Position numbers and translations under genes: made by a program. From contig CAXXSU010000009.1 of NCBI GenBank assembly GCA_963664465.2, forward strand, positions 4,767-68,766: DNA of 64,000 nt, read 5' to 3'. This document shows, one piece after another, positions 1-8,492 of the stretch. Below the pieces are notes generated by a model that searched no databases, was not told where the DNA came from, and saw only the letters and a program-made list of their open reading frames with translations. Numbering within the stretch: the first letter of the stretch is position 1; every line of letters starts with the position of its first letter. Source of the DNA: CAVOAK01 sp963664465 (GTDB lineage Bacteria; Pseudomonadota; Alphaproteobacteria; UBA8366; CAVOAK01).

Positions 1-705
1 TGGTTCCAGGCGATGTGGTATGTGACGCATCAGAAGCACGGCGTCAGTGCGCTTGGGGTTCAACGAATACTCGGCCTGGGCGGTTATCAGACGGCTTGGA
101 CATGGCTCCATAAGCTGCGCCGGGCCATGGTTCGACCGGGCAGAGAGCTTCTGAATGGCGAGGTCGAGGTCGACGAAACCTATGTGGGCGGCCGGGAGGT
201 TGGCGTTACGGGGCGGAAAACAAACAAGAAATCGATTGTCGCGATTGCCGCCGAAATCCGGGGTCGGGGCACCGGTCGTATCCGCATGGCGCGTGTCGAG
301 GACGCATCCGCCGAGAGCCTCATTCCTTTCGTCCAAACGGCTGTGTGCCCGGGAGCAACGATTCGAACCGATGGCTGGCGAGCCTACAACGGTCTCACGG
401 GAGTCGGCTTCGAACACCAGCCGAAAAATATTTCCGCCAGCGGCGACCCAGCCCACATTGTCATGCCCCAAGTTCATCGGGTAGCCGGCCTCCTTGATCG
501 GTGGTGGCTGGGTATTCACCATGGGGCTATTAGCGCCTCCCAGCTTGATTACTATCTGGACGAGTTCACGTTCCGCTTCAATCGCCGCCGATCCAAAGCT
601 CGCGGCCTCCTGTTCTATCGACTCCTCCAGCAAGCAGTGCAACTGGAGCCCGTGCCATACAAGAAGCTCGTCGGGGGCAGACCCAGCCCTGCCCCCCAGA
701 TCTAG
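1..705 (+). CDS. IS1595-family (ISXO2-like) transposase, 5' end outside window
   Basis: This is a DDE transposase of the ISXO2/IS1595 type. The reading frame is open from base 1 (WFQAMWYVTHQKHG...), so the N-terminal zinc-finger part lies outside the window and the ATG at 13 is probably internal. Visible motifs are VDETYVGG (first catalytic Asp, near 173), RTDGWRAY (second Asp) and the C-terminal YLDEFTFRFNRR block with the catalytic Glu, all in normal order. The C terminus looks complete, with a TAG at 703-705. I could not define the right inverted repeat because the left end is not visible. It is the outermost element of a small accessory patch beside tRNA-Arg. Confidence 0.85.
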   Translation, partial: WFQAMWYVTHQKHGVSALGVQRILGLGGYQTAWTWLHKLRRAMVRPGRELLNGEVEVDETYVGGREVGVTGRKTNKKSIVAIAAEIRGRGTGRIRMARVEDASAESLIPFVQTAVCPGATIRTDGWRAYNGLTGVGFEHQPKNISASGDPAHIVMPQVHRVAGLLDRWWLGIHHGAISASQLDYYLDEFTFRFNRRRSKARGLLFYRLLQQAVQLEPVPYKKLVGGRPSPAPQI

Positions 706-976
706 GCACTACGAGAGCGAATAGGATACCCTATATATCTAATTCTCGCCATCTCACGCACCTTCTGTGATCAATCAAATTACGCCTATCGGCCAAAAGT
801 GGCGCGCCCGACAGGATATAGAGAGAACTCCTGGATGATCATGGCCGCGTGGCCCTCTCCATACCCTATGGTCCGCGTATAGCCATATAGCGGACTCAAC
901 TCGCGTGGTGAAGAGACGTCCGCTTCTGACCCTTAGGTGACCTTGCAGGCTAACGCATTGCATGACAGAAAGATAA
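706..976. other. Intergenic stretch between transposase and interrupted methyltransferase
   Basis: I see no gene here. It should contain the right end of the IS1595-type element, whose boundary is not resolved, and it carries one copy of the 19-bp tRNA-Arg-end repeat at 799-817. An imperfect hairpin sits at about 871-893, with TCCGC/GCGGA arms around TATA segments. Confidence 0.5.
799..817 (+). repeat. Distal copy of 19-bp repeat matching the tRNA-Arg 3' end (att-like)
   Basis: The sequence GTGGCGCGCCCGACAGGAT is identical to 2919-2937, which is the 3' end of tRNA-Arg including the encoded CCA (on the minus strand). A partial copy of a tRNA 3' end about 2.1 kb from the intact gene is the usual footprint of an integrase-mediated insertion. 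No integrase gene is visible between the copies, so the element is either reduced or was mobilised in trans. The identity is seen directly; the att interpretation is inference. Confidence 0.65.
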
Positions 977-1061
977 ATGTTCGGTGAAGCTGTCATGGAT
1001 GTTCCATCTACTTTGACCGCAATTGAGGCGGATGGACCCATCCAGGAAAAGTGGAGGCGCC

Positions 1062-1949
1062 CTACACCGTTTGCATTGCTTCTGCCTCGAATTTGACGGG
1101 GCTTGTGAAGTCCAGCGTCGAGTGCCGACGGACTGGATTATAGAACCCATCGATGTATCCGGCTATGGCAGTTTCAGCTTGGCTTCTTGACATGAACACA
1201 GTCCTCCAGATCAGTTCTGACTTGATGGTTTTGAAGAAGGTCTCGACGACGGCGTTATCATAGCAATTTCCCTTACCGCTCATTGAGGCGAGGAAACCGA
1301 GTTCACCGAGGCGCGCCTGGTATGCGTCTGAGCAGTACTGCGTCTGAGCAGTACTGCTTCCCCGATCGCTATGGTGGATCACACCGGCGCCAGGTTGGCG
1401 CAGCCCGATAGCACGGTTAAGCGCCCTGAGCGGCAGGTCGCTGGTCATGCGAGCGCCCACGGCCCAGCCGATGACGCGCCGGGAGTAGAGGTCGAGCATG
1501 ACGGCCAGGTAGAGCCAGCCCTGTGCCGTCCAGATATAGCTGATGTCGGCAGCCCATTTCTCGTTGGGTGCCTCGGCGGAGAAGTTCTGGTCGAGAAGGT
1601 TCGATGCGACGGCCTTGTTGTGCTGGCTGTCCGTCGTCTTTTTGAACTTCTGTTTCCGTTTTGGAGACAACCCATTTCCCCGCATCAGCCGAGCCACCCT
1701 ATGGCGTCCAACCTCGATCCCATTCTCGGCAAGCTCGTGATGGACCCGCTCTGCACCGTAGCTCTCGCGGCTGCGCCGAAAGGCTGCCCGGACATGGGCG
1801 AGTAGAACCATGTCATCGAGCTGTCGCTGGCTTGGGCCGCGATTGCGCCAAGCGTAGAAGCCTGAGACGCTGACCTGCAGCAGTCTGCACAGGCGGAATA
1901 TCGGCATCGCCAACCCGGCCCTCTCCGCGTCGATGAACCGGAACCTCAT
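1062..1949 (-). CDS. IS3-family transposase OrfB (integrase core)
   Basis: The 295-residue product has an HTH_21-like N-terminal part (FRLCRLLQVSVSGFYAWRNR) and an rve integrase core: WAADISYIWT holds the first Asp, HSDRGS the second, and GNCYDNAVVETFFKTIKSE the catalytic Glu. The start ATG overlaps the OrfA stop (ATGA at 1946-1949). A 16-bp tandem repeat at 1323-1354 adds about five residues (STAQT) just after DRGS, where family members normally read DRGSQYCS. The frame survives, but the insertion lies beside a catalytic Asp, so activity is uncertain. Confidence 0.9.
   Translation of the reverse strand: MRFRFIDAERAGLAMPIFRLCRLLQVSVSGFYAWRNRGPSQRQLDDMVLLAHVRAAFRRSRESYGAERVHHELAENGIEVGRHRVARLMRGNGLSPKRKQKFKKTTDSQHNKAVASNLLDQNFSAEAPNEKWAADISYIWTAQGWLYLAVMLDLYSRRVIGWAVGARMTSDLPLRALNRAIGLRQPGAGVIHHSDRGSSTAQTQYCSDAYQARLGELGFLASMSGKGNCYDNAVVETFFKTIKSELIWRTVFMSRSQAETAIAGYIDGFYNPVRRHSTLDFTSPVKFEAEAMQTV
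1323..1354. repeat. 16-bp tandem duplication inside OrfB
   Basis: The unit TGCGTCTGAGCAGTAC occurs twice head to tail at 1323-1338 and 1339-1354, followed by a partial third copy (TGC). The net effect on the protein, judged against the usual DRGSQYCS motif, is a five-residue in-frame insertion. Confidence 0.85.
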
Positions 1950-2248
1950 CGACTTTCCCTGGCGAAGAAGGCCAGCGCTTTTTTTAGCAGATCACGTTCC
2001 TGACGGGCCAGATCACACTCTCGGCGTAGGCGGGTAATCTCCTTCGCTGCATCCTCATGCGGACCGGAAAGCAAATCCTCCGCACGCAATTCTGCGACCC
2101 AGCGGCCGAGCGCGCTGACGCTGATCCCAAGATCTCCTGCTATCTGCCGCTGCCTGCGCCCGCTCGTCTGTAAAAGACGGACGGCTTCTTCCTTGAAGGC
2201 CCGATCAAACCGCCGGCCCTTGTTCCCATTCTGCTTCGACATTTGCAC
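1946..2248 (-). CDS. IS3-family transposase OrfA (helix-turn-helix)
   Basis: This 100-residue protein has an N-terminal helix-turn-helix (RRFDRAFKEEAVRLL, then QIAGDLGISVSALGRWV) and a C-terminal leucine-zipper-like coiled coil (EITRLRRECDLARQERDLLKKAL), the standard IS3 OrfA layout. ATG at 2248 or 2242 (MSKQNG) can serve as start; AGGAGGTGCAA precedes the MSKQNG start, which favours 2242. It binds the inverted repeats and, in this family, is usually also made as an OrfAB fusion. Confidence 0.9.
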   Translation of the reverse strand: MQMSKQNGNKGRRFDRAFKEEAVRLLQTSGRRQRQIAGDLGISVSALGRWVAELRAEDLLSGPHEDAAKEITRLRRECDLARQERDLLKKALAFFARESR

Positions 2249-2918
2249 CTCCTGCGATCAAAATCCTATCGCAGGACGTCTCCACTTTCGTCAGCAGGGT
2301 CCAGGATACCGTTGCGTTGGGTTTTGACACGCCCTCTGAACGGCAGACCGGTACATTGCTTCGTACACTTGCGGCAAGTTGTCCAAACAGCAAATTGCTA
2401 GAACTGGGGACCGGCACGGGATTGGCAACAGCTTGGCTGCTAGATGGTATGGATAAATCCTCCTCTCTAACGACAGTCGACAACGATAAGTTGGCCACTG
2501 ATGTGGCCTGGCGCCATCTCGGCAATGATGAACGTCTTGAACTCTGTGTCGAGGACGCGAATGTCTGGCTGGCCAGAAATTCAAACAGTTCTTTTGATCT
2601 GATTTTTGCTGACGCTATGCCCGGAAAATATGAAAATTTCGAGCTGGCGTGGAATATGCTGACGCTTGGCGGCAAGTATGTTGTCGATGATATGTTGCCA
2701 CAGAACAACTGGCCCGAAGGACACGCGGCAAAAGTCCAGAAATTCCTTACTGAATTGGATCTTCGAAACGATTGTCGGATAGCAAAAATGTGTTGGAGTA
2801 GCGGGATTGTTCTTGCTGTTCGAACAAACTGATGGTTCCCGAACTTCTGTTCATGGCTAGTAGTGGACGTCTCAACGCTGTTCTTAGGATGTCCGGTTTC
2901 GAGCGCAAAGCGGATGCC

Positions 2919-2937
2919 GTGGCGCGCCCGACAGGAT
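2919..2937 (+). repeat. tRNA-Arg-end copy of 19-bp repeat (att-like)
   Basis: This 19-bp sequence overlaps the 3' end of the minus-strand tRNA-Arg gene, is identical to 799-817 in the same orientation, and bounds a 2.1-kb segment that holds only the interrupted methyltransferase and its IS. Confidence 0.65.
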
Positions 2938-2995
2938 TCGAACCTGTGACCTTCGGCTTCGGAGGCCGACGCTCTATCCACTGAGCTACGGGCGC
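2920..2995 (-). tRNA. tRNA-Arg (anticodon CCG)
   Basis: The complement starts GCGCCCG, pairs with CGGGCGC at the 3' end, and carries discriminator G and an encoded CCA. The TGGATAGAGC D-arm region, the anticodon loop CTCCGAA in a TCGGC/GCCGA stem, and the ACAGG-TTCGAAT-CCTGT T-arm are intact. The anticodon CCG reads CGG. Its 3' end is duplicated at 799-817, suggesting it served as an integration site. Confidence 0.95.
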
Positions 2996-3084
2996 CTAGA
3001 CGGCTCTGCTCGCGCAATCTACGGCATGGCATCGGCGAATGCCAATCGGCAGTCCCTGCTTTAACTCTTTGGTATGACTTCGCG

Positions 3085-4074
3085 CTAGCGTTGCACCAGG
3101 TCTGCCCCGGATGGCAGCGGCGCGTCCGGCGAGGTAATCCACGCCGCGACATCACTGAGGACCGCGTTTGCGCCGAGATCGCGCAAGAGCATGTGATAGC
3201 CCATTTTGTAATTAGCAATCCGACGTTCGGGGTTTGCCGGAAGATGCTTCACCAAATTGTCGATCGAGCGGCCGGGGATGAGCTGCTCGTTGGCGCCATA
3301 GAGGAGGAGCATGCGCCCGTCGAGCCGCGGCGCGGCGGCGAGCGCCTCATCCATCAAGTTGACGAGCCCGTACAGCGAGTCGATGCGGGTCTCCTTTATG
3401 ACAAGAGGGTCGCGCGCCAACGCCCTTAACATCTCGACATTGTCGGATGGCCGAATTTTTAGCCCGCGACCGGTTACCCGCATCCAGGGCACGGTATGAG
3501 CACCGATCCACAGCGCCACGCGCAGCAAGGGGTTCATCGTTGCACGACCCCACACCGCCGGCGCTGCGAGTATGATGCCATCGGATACAGGTCGCTCATT
3601 GCTTGTGATTCCCGCCATGATGACCGCAGCCCCCATGCTCTCCCCCAACAAGTAGAGCGGCAGACCGGGATGGCGGGCGCGGAGCAGATGGCTGGCCGAG
3701 GCCAGGTCGGCGACCAGGGTATCGGTGGTGGCGAACCTGCCGGGATGCGGTGCCGCGCCGAAACCTCTTTGGTCGTATGCGTAGGTCGTGATCCCACTCT
3801 GAGCCCAGAACCGGGCCGGTTCTTCGAAACTTTTCGAGTAGTCGTTGAAGCCATGCAGCGCCAGCACGACAGCGCTCGGCTCACCTGTGGCGCGCCAACT
3901 TCGAATTGGCAGAGCCGCGCCGTCGCCCGTGACGATATGCTGCGCTCCCAGAACCGGGGCTGACGTGCGCGGGCCAGCGCGCTCAAGATGCGGCGCGCAC
4001 GCAGTGACGATCATGCAGACCAGCCATAGGCCTGCACTTCGCCTCAGTGTCTTTGCCAGCGACCGCTCGCGCAT
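3085..4074 (-). CDS. Alpha/beta hydrolase lipoprotein (lysophospholipase/monoacylglycerol lipase-like)
   Basis: The 329-residue protein starts at ATG 4074 (MRERSLAK). An N-terminal hydrophobic segment ending in the lipobox VTAC predicts a lipid-anchored, outward-facing protein. The Hydrolase_4 fold shows VLALHGFNDYSKSF (oxyanion region), the nucleophile elbow GESMG, LLLYGANEQLIP carrying the acid Asp/Glu region, and GYHMLLRD with the catalytic His. This fits lysophospholipase-type serine esterases; the true substrate cannot be read from sequence. It is transcribed away from the zinc-finger gene at 4226, so 4075-4225 should hold divergent promoters. Confidence 0.85.
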   Translation of the reverse strand: MRERSLAKTLRRSAGLWLVCMIVTACAPHLERAGPRTSAPVLGAQHIVTGDGAALPIRSWRATGEPSAVVLALHGFNDYSKSFEEPARFWAQSGITTYAYDQRGFGAAPHPGRFATTDTLVADLASASHLLRARHPGLPLYLLGESMGAAVIMAGITSNERPVSDGIILAAPAVWGRATMNPLLRVALWIGAHTVPWMRVTGRGLKIRPSDNVEMLRALARDPLVIKETRIDSLYGLVNLMDEALAAAPRLDGRMLLLYGANEQLIPGRSIDNLVKHLPANPERRIANYKMGYHMLLRDLGANAVLSDVAAWITSPDAPLPSGADLVQR

Positions 4075-4225
4075 CGCCCCGGTTCTCCGCCAACCAATCC
4101 GCCTGTTGTTCGGCGGAAGACTTGCGGTATCATCGGTTGGCCCGTCCGGGCGATCAAGCGATCCGTCAGGTGCCTGCCGAGACCGGCATCGCGAACCTGG
4201 AAAGAAGGTTTGAGGACAGTCGACA

Positions 4226-4408
4226 ATGGATCCGGTTGAGATTGTTGAAGTTGAGACGACGCAGGTGAGTTGCGATGGCGATAGCGTGCTTGGCCATCCG
4301 CGTATTTTTCTCAACTTGGGCGATGATGGTGAGATCGACTGCCCCTATTGCGGCCGCCGCTTCGTGCTTAAGGAAGGCGCTGTAACTCAGCCGCACGGAC
4401 ACGACTGA
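4226..4408 (+). CDS. Zinc-finger domain protein (zf-CHCC, COG4391)
   Basis: This 60-residue protein has a CPYCGRRF metal site preceded by a conserved VSCDG and LGHPR(I/V)FL segment, so the ligands are one Cys, one His and the CxxC pair. This is the CHCC zinc-binding module also found in the NDUFS6 subunit of complex I. In alphaproteobacteria it occurs as a small free protein near housekeeping genes. It ends about 110 bp before polA. Confidence 0.85.
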   Translation: MDPVEIVEVETTQVSCDGDSVLGHPRIFLNLGDDGEIDCPYCGRRFVLKEGAVTQPHGHD

Positions 4409-4517
4409 CTAGGCCCGCAGCCGATGTGAAATCGGCTGGCGGTTGCCGCTTGTCGCCCAGCGCCTCATCGGTCATTCTGGCGCATTATCTCGTCAGGCAA
4501 GCACGGCTTGGACTTAT

Positions 4518-7326
4518 ATGAGCAAGACTTCCAGCAAACCCCGGCATGTCTTTCTCGTCGACGGCTCAGGCTTCATATTCCGGGCCTTCCACGCCTTGCC
4601 GCCGATGACGCGGCCGGACGGGACGCCGGTCAACGCCGTCTACGGCTTTTGCAACATGCTGATGAAGCTGCTGCGGGATACCGATGCGGACCATATCGCC
4701 GTCATTTTTGACTCAGCGCGCAAGACCTTTCGTAACGATATATATCCGGAATACAAGGCGCAGCGTCCACCGCCGCCGGAAGAGCTTATTCCGCAATTTC
4801 AGCTCTGCCGCGATGCGGTCGAAGCGTTCAACGTCCCGGCCGTGGACTTACCCGGATATGAAGCCGATGACCTGATTGCGACCTACACCCGCCAAGCCCG
4901 CGAAGTTGGCGCCGAGGTAACGGTCGTCTCCTCCGACAAGGATTTGATGCAGCTGGTCGAGGACAAGGTTGTTCTCTTTGACGCCATGCGAAACCGCGAG
5001 CTCGGTCTCGACGCCGTGTTGGAGAAATTCGGCGTCGGCCCTGACAAGGTCGTCGAGGTTCAGGCGCTGGCCGGCGATTCCGTCGACAACGTGCCGGGGG
5101 TTCCCGGTATTGGGGTCAAGACGGCGGCGCTGCTCATTGCGGAATACGGCGATCTCGAGGGCCTGCTCGAACATGCCGAGGAGATTAAGCAGCCCAAACG
5201 CCGCGAGGCGTTGATAGCAAACGCGGATTTGGCGCGCGTTAGCCGCGAACTTGTGCTGCTCAAGAATGATGTGCCGGTTGAACGTGCGCTCGACAGCTTT
5301 GCAGTCCGCGAGCCGGATGTGAATGTGCTGGCTAAGTTTCTCAGGGATCAGGGCTTCAAGTCGATTGTCGCCAGGGTCGAGAGCCAACTTGGAGGGGCTG
5401 CCGACCTACCGAGCGCAAAGAGCGATCCGGAAAAGACAGGCGGCGAACCGGTGTACGAGTTGGTACAGGACGAGGAGACACTCGCGCGCTGGGTCGACGC
5501 GGCCACCAAGGCGGGCCTGGTCGCGTTCGACACCGAAACCACATCGCTCGACGCCATGCGGGCCGATCTTGTCGGTTTTTCGTTGAGCGTTGAGTCCGCC
5601 AGCGCCTGCTATGTCCCAGTTGCGCACAAGCCGCCCAAGACACAGGCATCGCTGGACCTCGGTGATGGCGGCGCGGCCGCTGGCGACGGCGAATCGGATG
5701 GTGTTCCGCAGCAAATCGCTTTGGAGCGAGCCGTCGAATTGCTCAAGCCGATGCTCGAGAATCCAAGCATCCTCAAAGTTGGGCATAACATCAAGTACGA
5801 CGCGATGGTATTGGCGCGCTACGGCGTCGAGATCGCTCCGGTCGATGACACGCTGGTATTATCGCATGTGCTGGATGCGGGGCTTCACGGCCACGGCATG
5901 GACGAGCTCGCCACCCTTCATCTCGACCACACCAATATCAAATTTTCCGAGGTCGCCGGCAGCGGTCGCAAACAGGTAACGTTCGACTATGTGCCGCTGG
6001 AGGCTGCGCTTGACTACGCCGCCGAAGGATGCAAGCGTCACGCTGCGCCTCCATGAGCTCCTGAAACCCCGGCTGTTGGCCGAGCACATGGTCACGGTAT
6101 ACGAGACCGTCGAGCGGCCATTGATTCCGGTGCTGCTGGCGATGGAGCGGGCTGGCGTGCTCGTCGATCCGAAGTTCCTGCGCGAGCTTAGCAGCGACTT
6201 CGCCAAGCGCCTGGGTGAACTCGAGATCGCGATTCACAAACTCGCGGGCGAGGAGTTCAATATTGCCTCGCCCAAGCAGCTCGGCGAGATCTTGTTCGAC
6301 AAAATGGGATTCTCTGGCGGCAAGAAGGGTAAGACGGGCGCCTACGGCACGGGCGCTGATGTTCTGGAGGGATTGGCCGCGGGAGGTCATGAATTGCCGG
6401 CCCGTGTGCTCGAGTGGCGTCAACTTGCAAAACTCAAGAGCACCTACACCGACACGTTAACCGAACAGATCAACCCTGATACCGGGCGCGTTCACACGTC
6501 CTATGCGATGGCCGGCGCTTCGACCGGCCGGCTCGCCTCGACCGATCCTAATCTGCAGAACATTCCGATCCGCACGGAAGAGGGCCGCAAAATTCGCGAG
6601 GCGTTCGTTGCCAAGAAGGGCGCCCGCTTGGTGTCGCTGGATTACAGCCAGATCGAACTCCGCGTGCTGGCCCACATGGCCGGAATTGACGCGCTGATTG
6701 AAGCCTTCCGGAACGGCGCGGATATCCACGCGATGACCGCCAGCCAAGTGTTCAATCTGCCAATCGAAGGCATGGACCCGATGACGCGTCGCCGGGCCAA
6801 GGCCATCAATTTCGGTATCATCTATGGCATCAGCCCGTTTGGTTTGGCGCGTCAGCTCAGCATCCCGCAGGGCGAAGCCAAGGCATACATCGAAGCCTAC
6901 TTTGAGCGCTACCCGGGGATCCGGGACTATATGGAGGACATCCGCTCCAGTGCGCGCAAAACTGGTTATGTGACGACGCTGTTTGGCCGCCACGTCCATG
7001 TCGCGGGCATCAACGAGCGCAACCCTGCTCATCGCGGGTTTGCCGAACGGCAAGCCATCAACGCGCCAATTCAGGGCAGTGCCGCCGACATCATAAAGCG
7101 CGCCATGATCCGTGTTCCAGGAGCGCTGAACAATGCAGGGCTCATGGCAACAATGCTCCTGCAGGTCCATGATGAGCTCTTGTTTGAGGTCCCCACGGCG
7201 GAGGTTGACGAAACGATCGCCATCGTCGGCAAGACCATGGAGGGTGCGGCAGGACCGTCGATCGAACTTACGGTTCCGCTCGTCGTCGAAGCTGGCGTCG
7301 GCAAGAACTGGGCTGAGGCGCACTAG
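4518..7326 (+). pseudogene. polA: DNA polymerase I, interrupted by a 1-nt frameshift
   Basis: The product would be about 935 residues, normal for Pol I. The 5'-nuclease domain (residues 10-300; HVFLVDGSGFIFRAFHALP), a 3'-5' exonuclease domain with FDTETTSLDAM near 336, and polymerase motifs A (LDYSQIELRVLAHM, about 707), B (RRAKAINFGIIYG, about 756) and C (LQVHDELLFEV, about 882) are all present. The frame is broken at 6027-6028, where one extra G turns the expected AAEDASVTLRLHELL into AAEGCKRHAAPP-stop at 6056; the remainder continues in the next frame. The start at ATG 4518 (MSKTSSKP) is preferred to an upstream TTG. Because polA is rarely lost, a sequencing or assembly error is at least as likely as a true mutation. 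Confidence 0.9.
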
Positions 7327-7384
7327 TTTGCGACGGCACGACCTGATGCTAAGACACGAATAAACCGCGCTTCATATCGCTACC

Positions 7385-8452
7385 ATGTTTATCGATCATG
7401 ACAAGCTGCGCGAAATCGTTTCCGCGATCGTTGCGAAAGCTGGTAGCGGATCAGAGGAGGCGTGCGCCGTCGCCGACGGGTTGGTCGAGGCCAACCTTGC
7501 CGGTCACGACAGCCACGGTGTCGTCCTGCTGCAGGGCTATGTGGAATCGATTCGGGAATCGGGTCTGCATCCGAATCAGCACGCAAAGATCGTCGTCGAC
7601 AACGGCTCCAGCATTGTTGTCGATGGACAGCGGGGCTACGGACAGGTGATCGCCGGTGAGGCGATGGAATTTGGCATCGAGCGTGCTCGTGAACACGGAC
7701 TGGCGCTGGTAGCGCTCCGCAATACCCACCATATCGGCCGCGTCGGACAATGGGCCGAGCAAGCGTCGGCTGCGGGCATGGTTTCCGTTCACTTCGTCAA
7801 CGGTACCGAACGCCCATCGACTGTCGCGCCGTTTCGTGGCTCAGACGGTCGGTTTTCGACCAACCCCTTCGTTTGCGCCTTCCCGGCGAGGAACGGCAAA
7901 CCGATCGTCCTCGACATGGCGACTTCGGGCGTGGCGCACGGCAAGATTCGCGTCGCTCGGAACAAAGGGGAGGAAGTTGCCCCTGGCCTGTTAATCGACG
8001 CTCAGGGGCAGCCAACGACCGATCCGAACGTGTTGTTTGACGAAGTCGACCGCGGCTCGTTGCTCCCGATGGGCCTCCACAAGGGCTACGGTCTTGCGGT
8101 GATCTGCGAACTCATGGCTGGCGCGCTAACCGACGGCGGCGTCCAACATGAAGGTATGAAAATCACCAACACCATCATGAACAACATGCTGGTGATCATC
8201 ATCGATCCAGCGCAACTCGTCAATGTCAATGCGTTCCAGCATCACGTCGAGGCGTTCGTTACCTGGGTTAAGGAGTCGCCGCCGGCGGAGCCGGACTTGC
8301 CCGTTTTGGTGCCCGGCGACCCGGAGCGGCAAATGCGAACGGAGCGGCGTGCGCACGGCATTCCGCTAGACGAGAACACCTGGCAGCAGATCCTCGCCGC
8401 CGGCGAGCATGTGGGGTTGGAGCGTGAAACTGTCACAGCGATGGCGGATTGA
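7385..8452 (+). CDS. Malate/L-lactate/ureidoglycolate dehydrogenase family oxidoreductase
   Basis: The 355-residue protein belongs to the Ldh_2 family of NAD(P)-dependent 2-hydroxyacid dehydrogenases, which do not use the Rossmann fold. Diagnostic pieces are AGHDSHGVVLLQGYVESI with the family His, ALRNTHHIGRVGQWAEQA, FSTNPFVCAFP, LDMATSGVAHGKIRVA, and LPMGLHKGYGLAVICELMAGAL. The family covers malate, lactate, ureidoglycolate, sulfolactate and related substrates; residues here do not let me choose. A 40-bp gap leads to a same-strand GST gene, so the two may be co-transcribed. Confidence 0.85.
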   Translation: MFIDHDKLREIVSAIVAKAGSGSEEACAVADGLVEANLAGHDSHGVVLLQGYVESIRESGLHPNQHAKIVVDNGSSIVVDGQRGYGQVIAGEAMEFGIERAREHGLALVALRNTHHIGRVGQWAEQASAAGMVSVHFVNGTERPSTVAPFRGSDGRFSTNPFVCAFPARNGKPIVLDMATSGVAHGKIRVARNKGEEVAPGLLIDAQGQPTTDPNVLFDEVDRGSLLPMGLHKGYGLAVICELMAGALTDGGVQHEGMKITNTIMNNMLVIIIDPAQLVNVNAFQHHVEAFVTWVKESPPAEPDLPVLVPGDPERQMRTERRAHGIPLDENTWQQILAAGEHVGLERETVTAMAD

Positions 8453-8492
8453 GCGCAACGGTTACGCCGAATAAATCCGGGAGACAAAAGCC

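Larger units (their letters stand above)
1033..2303 (-). mobile_element. Complete IS3-family insertion sequence, 1271 bp
   Basis: Both ends begin TGGACCC when read inward. The first 30 bases of the left end (1033-1062) and of the complement of the right end (2274-2303) agree at about 21 positions, including the block AAAGTGGAG. The flanks carry a direct GGA duplication (1030-1032 and 2304-2306), which fits the 3-bp target duplication of IS3-family elements. Inside are two overlapping leftward genes, orfA and orfB. The element interrupts a methyltransferase gene. A 107-bp exact copy of its right end lies at 41473-41579 in the opposite orientation. Confidence 0.9.
977..2832 (+). pseudogene. Class I SAM-dependent methyltransferase split by an IS3 element
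   Basis: The gene is in two pieces, 977-1032 and 2307-2832. Removing 1033-2306 (the IS plus one copy of the 3-bp target duplication GGA) restores a single frame of 193 residues starting MFGEAVMDVPSTLTAIEADT and continuing TVALGFDTPSERQTG. The distal piece shows the SAM-binding glycine motif LLELGTGTG, an acidic VDND at the end of the next strand, and FDLIFADAM, typical of O-methyltransferase-like folds. An AG-rich stretch precedes the ATG at 977. The distal piece alone could begin at a TTG at 2317 but would lack the N-terminal helix. The substrate is unknown. The gene lies between the two 19-bp repeats, so it is probably cargo of the tRNA-Arg insertion. Confidence 0.75.

Noticed and set aside
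6457..7323. Long minus-strand frame of 288 codons inside polA
   Set aside because: It is antisense to conserved polymerase motifs A to C; long antisense frames are expected at this GC content.
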